Assembly: GCA_005880605.1 (NCBI GenBank)
Contig: VBIS01000013.1
Location: 1-6,514, forward strand
DNA: 6,514 nucleotides
Direction: 5' to 3'
Source: Chloroflexota bacterium
GTDB taxonomy: Bacteria; Chloroflexota; Dormibacteria; CF-121
The notes under the pieces were generated by a model. The model did no database searches. It saw only the letters and a list, made by a program, of their open reading frames with translations, and was not told the DNA's origin. Numbering within the stretch: the first letter of the stretch is position 1; every line of letters starts with the position of its first letter. Made by a program: the position numbers and the translations under genes. Shown in pieces: positions 5,142 through 6,514 of this stretch.

Positions 5142-6514
5142 GGTAATCGCTCCCTCGCTGGCCGAGGAGACCAGGGCGGCATATTTCGCGAAGACGCCGG
5201 TCGCGTAGCGCGGTTGCGGAGGCTTCCAGGCCTTCAGGCGCTGGCTGATCTCGGCCTCGGGTAGTTCGACATTGAGCTGTCGTTTGCTGACGTCGACCAC
5301 GACGATGTCGCCGTCGCGCAGTGCCGCGAGCGGACCGCCACGCGCGGCCTCGGGTGCGATGTGGCCGACCATGAGTCCGTGGGTCGCGCCGGAAAACCGG
5401 CCGTCGGTGATCAGCGCCACGGCATCGCCGAGGCCTTCGCCGACGAGCGCCCCGGTCACGCCCAGCATCTCTCGCATCCCCGGGCCACCGACCGGCCCTT
5501 CGTAGCGGATCACTACGACGTCGCCCGCCTTGATCTGACGGTCGCGAACGGCGGCAAAGGCCGCCTCTTCGCTGTCGAAGACGCGCGCCGGGCCGCGATG
5601 CATCAGGCGCTCGTGACCGGCGAGCTTCACGACGCAACCCTCGGGCGCGAGATTGCCGCGGAGAATGGCCAGTCCACCGGTCGCCTTCAACGGCCTGGAT
5701 AGCGGCGTGACGACCTTCTGGTCCGGCGTTTCCACGGCCGCCGCGGCAACCTGGCCCAGCGTGCGGCCATCGACAGTGCGAGCGTCGGCGTTGATCAGCC
5801 GGCCTTCGGCCAAGCGCTGCGCAACCAGAGCAATTCCACCAGCATCGTGCAGGTCTTTCGCCACATACGCGCCGCCCGGCTTGAGGCTCGCAACCAGCGG
5901 CGTGCGCCCGGCAACTCTGTCGAAGTCGTCGATGGTCAATGGAACACCGGCCTCTCGCGCGATCGCAAGCAGATGCAGGACTCCATTGGTCGAACCACCG
6001 CTGGCGGCGACGGAGGCGATCGCGTTCTCGAGCGCGGCCTTGGTCACGATTTGCCGCGGCCGGATGTCCTTCGCCACCAGGTCCATCACGAGCCGGCCAG
6101 CCCGCTCGGCGACCTCATCTTTCTGTGGATCGATCGCGGGAACGTCATTCGCCCCTGCTGGGCTGATGCCCAGGAATTCGATCGCCATCGACATCGTGTT
6201 CGCGGTGAACTGTCCACCGCAGGCGCCGGCGCCAGGGCAGGCGCTGTCCTCGATCTCGCGCAGCTCGGCCTGGCTCATCTTGCCGGCACTGACCGCGCCA
6301 ACCGCTTCGAAAACCTCCATCAGCGTGATGTCGCGCCCGCGGTGGCGGCCGGCAGCGATCGTGCCGCTGTACAGAGCCAACCCCGGGATGTTGATCCGCA
6401 CGAGCGCCATGACGGCGGCCGGAATCGTTTTGTCGCAGCCCGTGATCAGGACCAGGCCATCGAAGAGATGGCCCCGGGTCACGAGCTCGATCGAATCGGC
6501 GATCACCTCGCGGC
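5130..6514 (-). CDS. ilvD: Dihydroxy-acid dehydratase, partial (N-terminus outside window)
   Basis: IlvD dehydrates 2,3-dihydroxy-isovalerate and 2,3-dihydroxy-3-methylvalerate to 2-oxo acids in valine, isoleucine and leucine synthesis, using an Fe-S cluster and Mg2+. The frame is open to the right edge, so about the first 90-100 residues, including the first cluster Cys, are missing. Counting from V at 6506, visible landmarks are ITGCDKTIP (21-29, cluster Cys C24), ACPGAGACGGQFTANTM (89-105, cluster Cys C96), ASGGSTNGVLHLLAIAREAG (168-187), ATGGLAILRGNLAPEG (275-290), YEGPVGGPGMREML (335-348) and ITDGRFSGATHG (366-377), which carries the Ser proposed as catalytic base. The 'GPVGGPGM-REML' and 'DGRFSG' motifs are intact, so it is probably active. 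The GTG at 6506 is internal to the conserved 'RE-IADSIEL' region and is not the real start. The gene is convergent with the HAAS gene, and its last codons (RPS-stop) lie in the palindromic repeat unit. Confidence 0.96.
   Translation of the reverse strand, partial: REVIADSIELVTRGHLFDGLVLITGCDKTIPAAVMALVRINIPGLALYSGTIAAGRHRGRDITLMEVFEAVGAVSAGKMSQAELREIEDSACPGAGACGGQFTANTMSMAIEFLGISPAGANDVPAIDPQKDEVAERAGRLVMDLVAKDIRPRQIVTKAALENAIASVAASGGSTNGVLHLLAIAREAGVPLTIDDFDRVAGRTPLVASLKPGGAYVAKDLHDAGGIALVAQRLAEGRLINADARTVDGRTLGQVAAAAVETPDQKVVTPLSRPLKATGGLAILRGNLAPEGCVVKLAGHERLMHRGPARVFDSEEAAFAAVRDRQIKAGDVVVIRYEGPVGGPGMREMLGVTGALVGEGLGDAVALITDGRFSGATHGLMVGHIAPEAARGGPLAALRDGDIVVVDVSKRQLNVELPEAEISQRLKAWKPPQPRYATGVFAKYAALVSSASEGAITRPS

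Noticed and set aside
5083..5637. Minus-strand Arg-rich open frame overlapping the end of ilvD in another frame
   Set aside because: It overlaps strongly conserved ilvD sequence and translates into Arg/Gly-rich sequence without motifs.
1..6514. tRNA, rRNA, riboswitch, transposase or attachment site
   Set aside because: No cloverleaf, rRNA-like segment, transposase motif or terminal repeats bounded by target duplications were seen on either strand. The intergenic gaps are too short for a typical riboswitch except 2907-3061, which is occupied by the repeats.

Overview
The window is GC-rich, densely packed bacterial chromosomal DNA with no mobile element, phage, CRISPR array or stable RNA gene that I can see. 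Lineage is inferred only. The ABC-F protein is of a type I associate with Actinobacteria. The PadR regulator is followed by a HAAS-domain membrane protein carrying 'NIYPY..DGRP' repeats and a Pro-Thr-Ser tail, and at least one promoter looks leaderless. Together these suggest a soil-type Actinobacteriota, Chloroflexota or Dormibacterota relative, probably known from metagenomes. I would not narrow it further.

Layout, left to right: (1) the 3' end of proC (+), followed after 14 bp by a 350-aa MetE-like TIM-barrel protein (+), probably one transcription unit. (2) A convergent ABC-F ATPase gene (-), whose stop lies 5 bp from the stop of the MetE-like gene. (3) A 155-bp divergent intergenic region holding two copies of a GC-rich palindromic repeat. 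(4) A CADD-family diiron protein (+), a candidate self-sacrificing para-aminobenzoate synthase of folate biosynthesis. Its GTG start at 3062 is fixed by a good Shine-Dalgarno. (5) A padR regulator (+) with a duplicated operator embedded in its promoter, overlapping by 11 bp a three-TM HAAS-domain membrane protein (+). (6) A third copy of the GC-rich palindrome between convergent genes. (7) The C-terminal three quarters of ilvD (dihydroxy-acid dehydratase, -), running off the right edge.

How the genes fit together: proC, ilvD, the MetE-like protein and the CADD protein belong to, or resemble, amino-acid, one-carbon and folate metabolism, but only proC/MetE-like and padR/HAAS look co-transcribed. 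The padR/HAAS pair is a self-contained regulatory unit. The promoter, with -35 at 3754-3759 and -10 at 3777-3782, is covered by two near-identical palindromes 23 bp apart, which suggests autorepression. The most informative observations are this operator/promoter arrangement, the MetE-like protein that keeps the His-x-Cys and Cys zinc-site motifs but seems to lack the Glu ligand, the full set of CADD catalytic residues, and a palindromic repeat that supplies the last codons and stop of ilvD.
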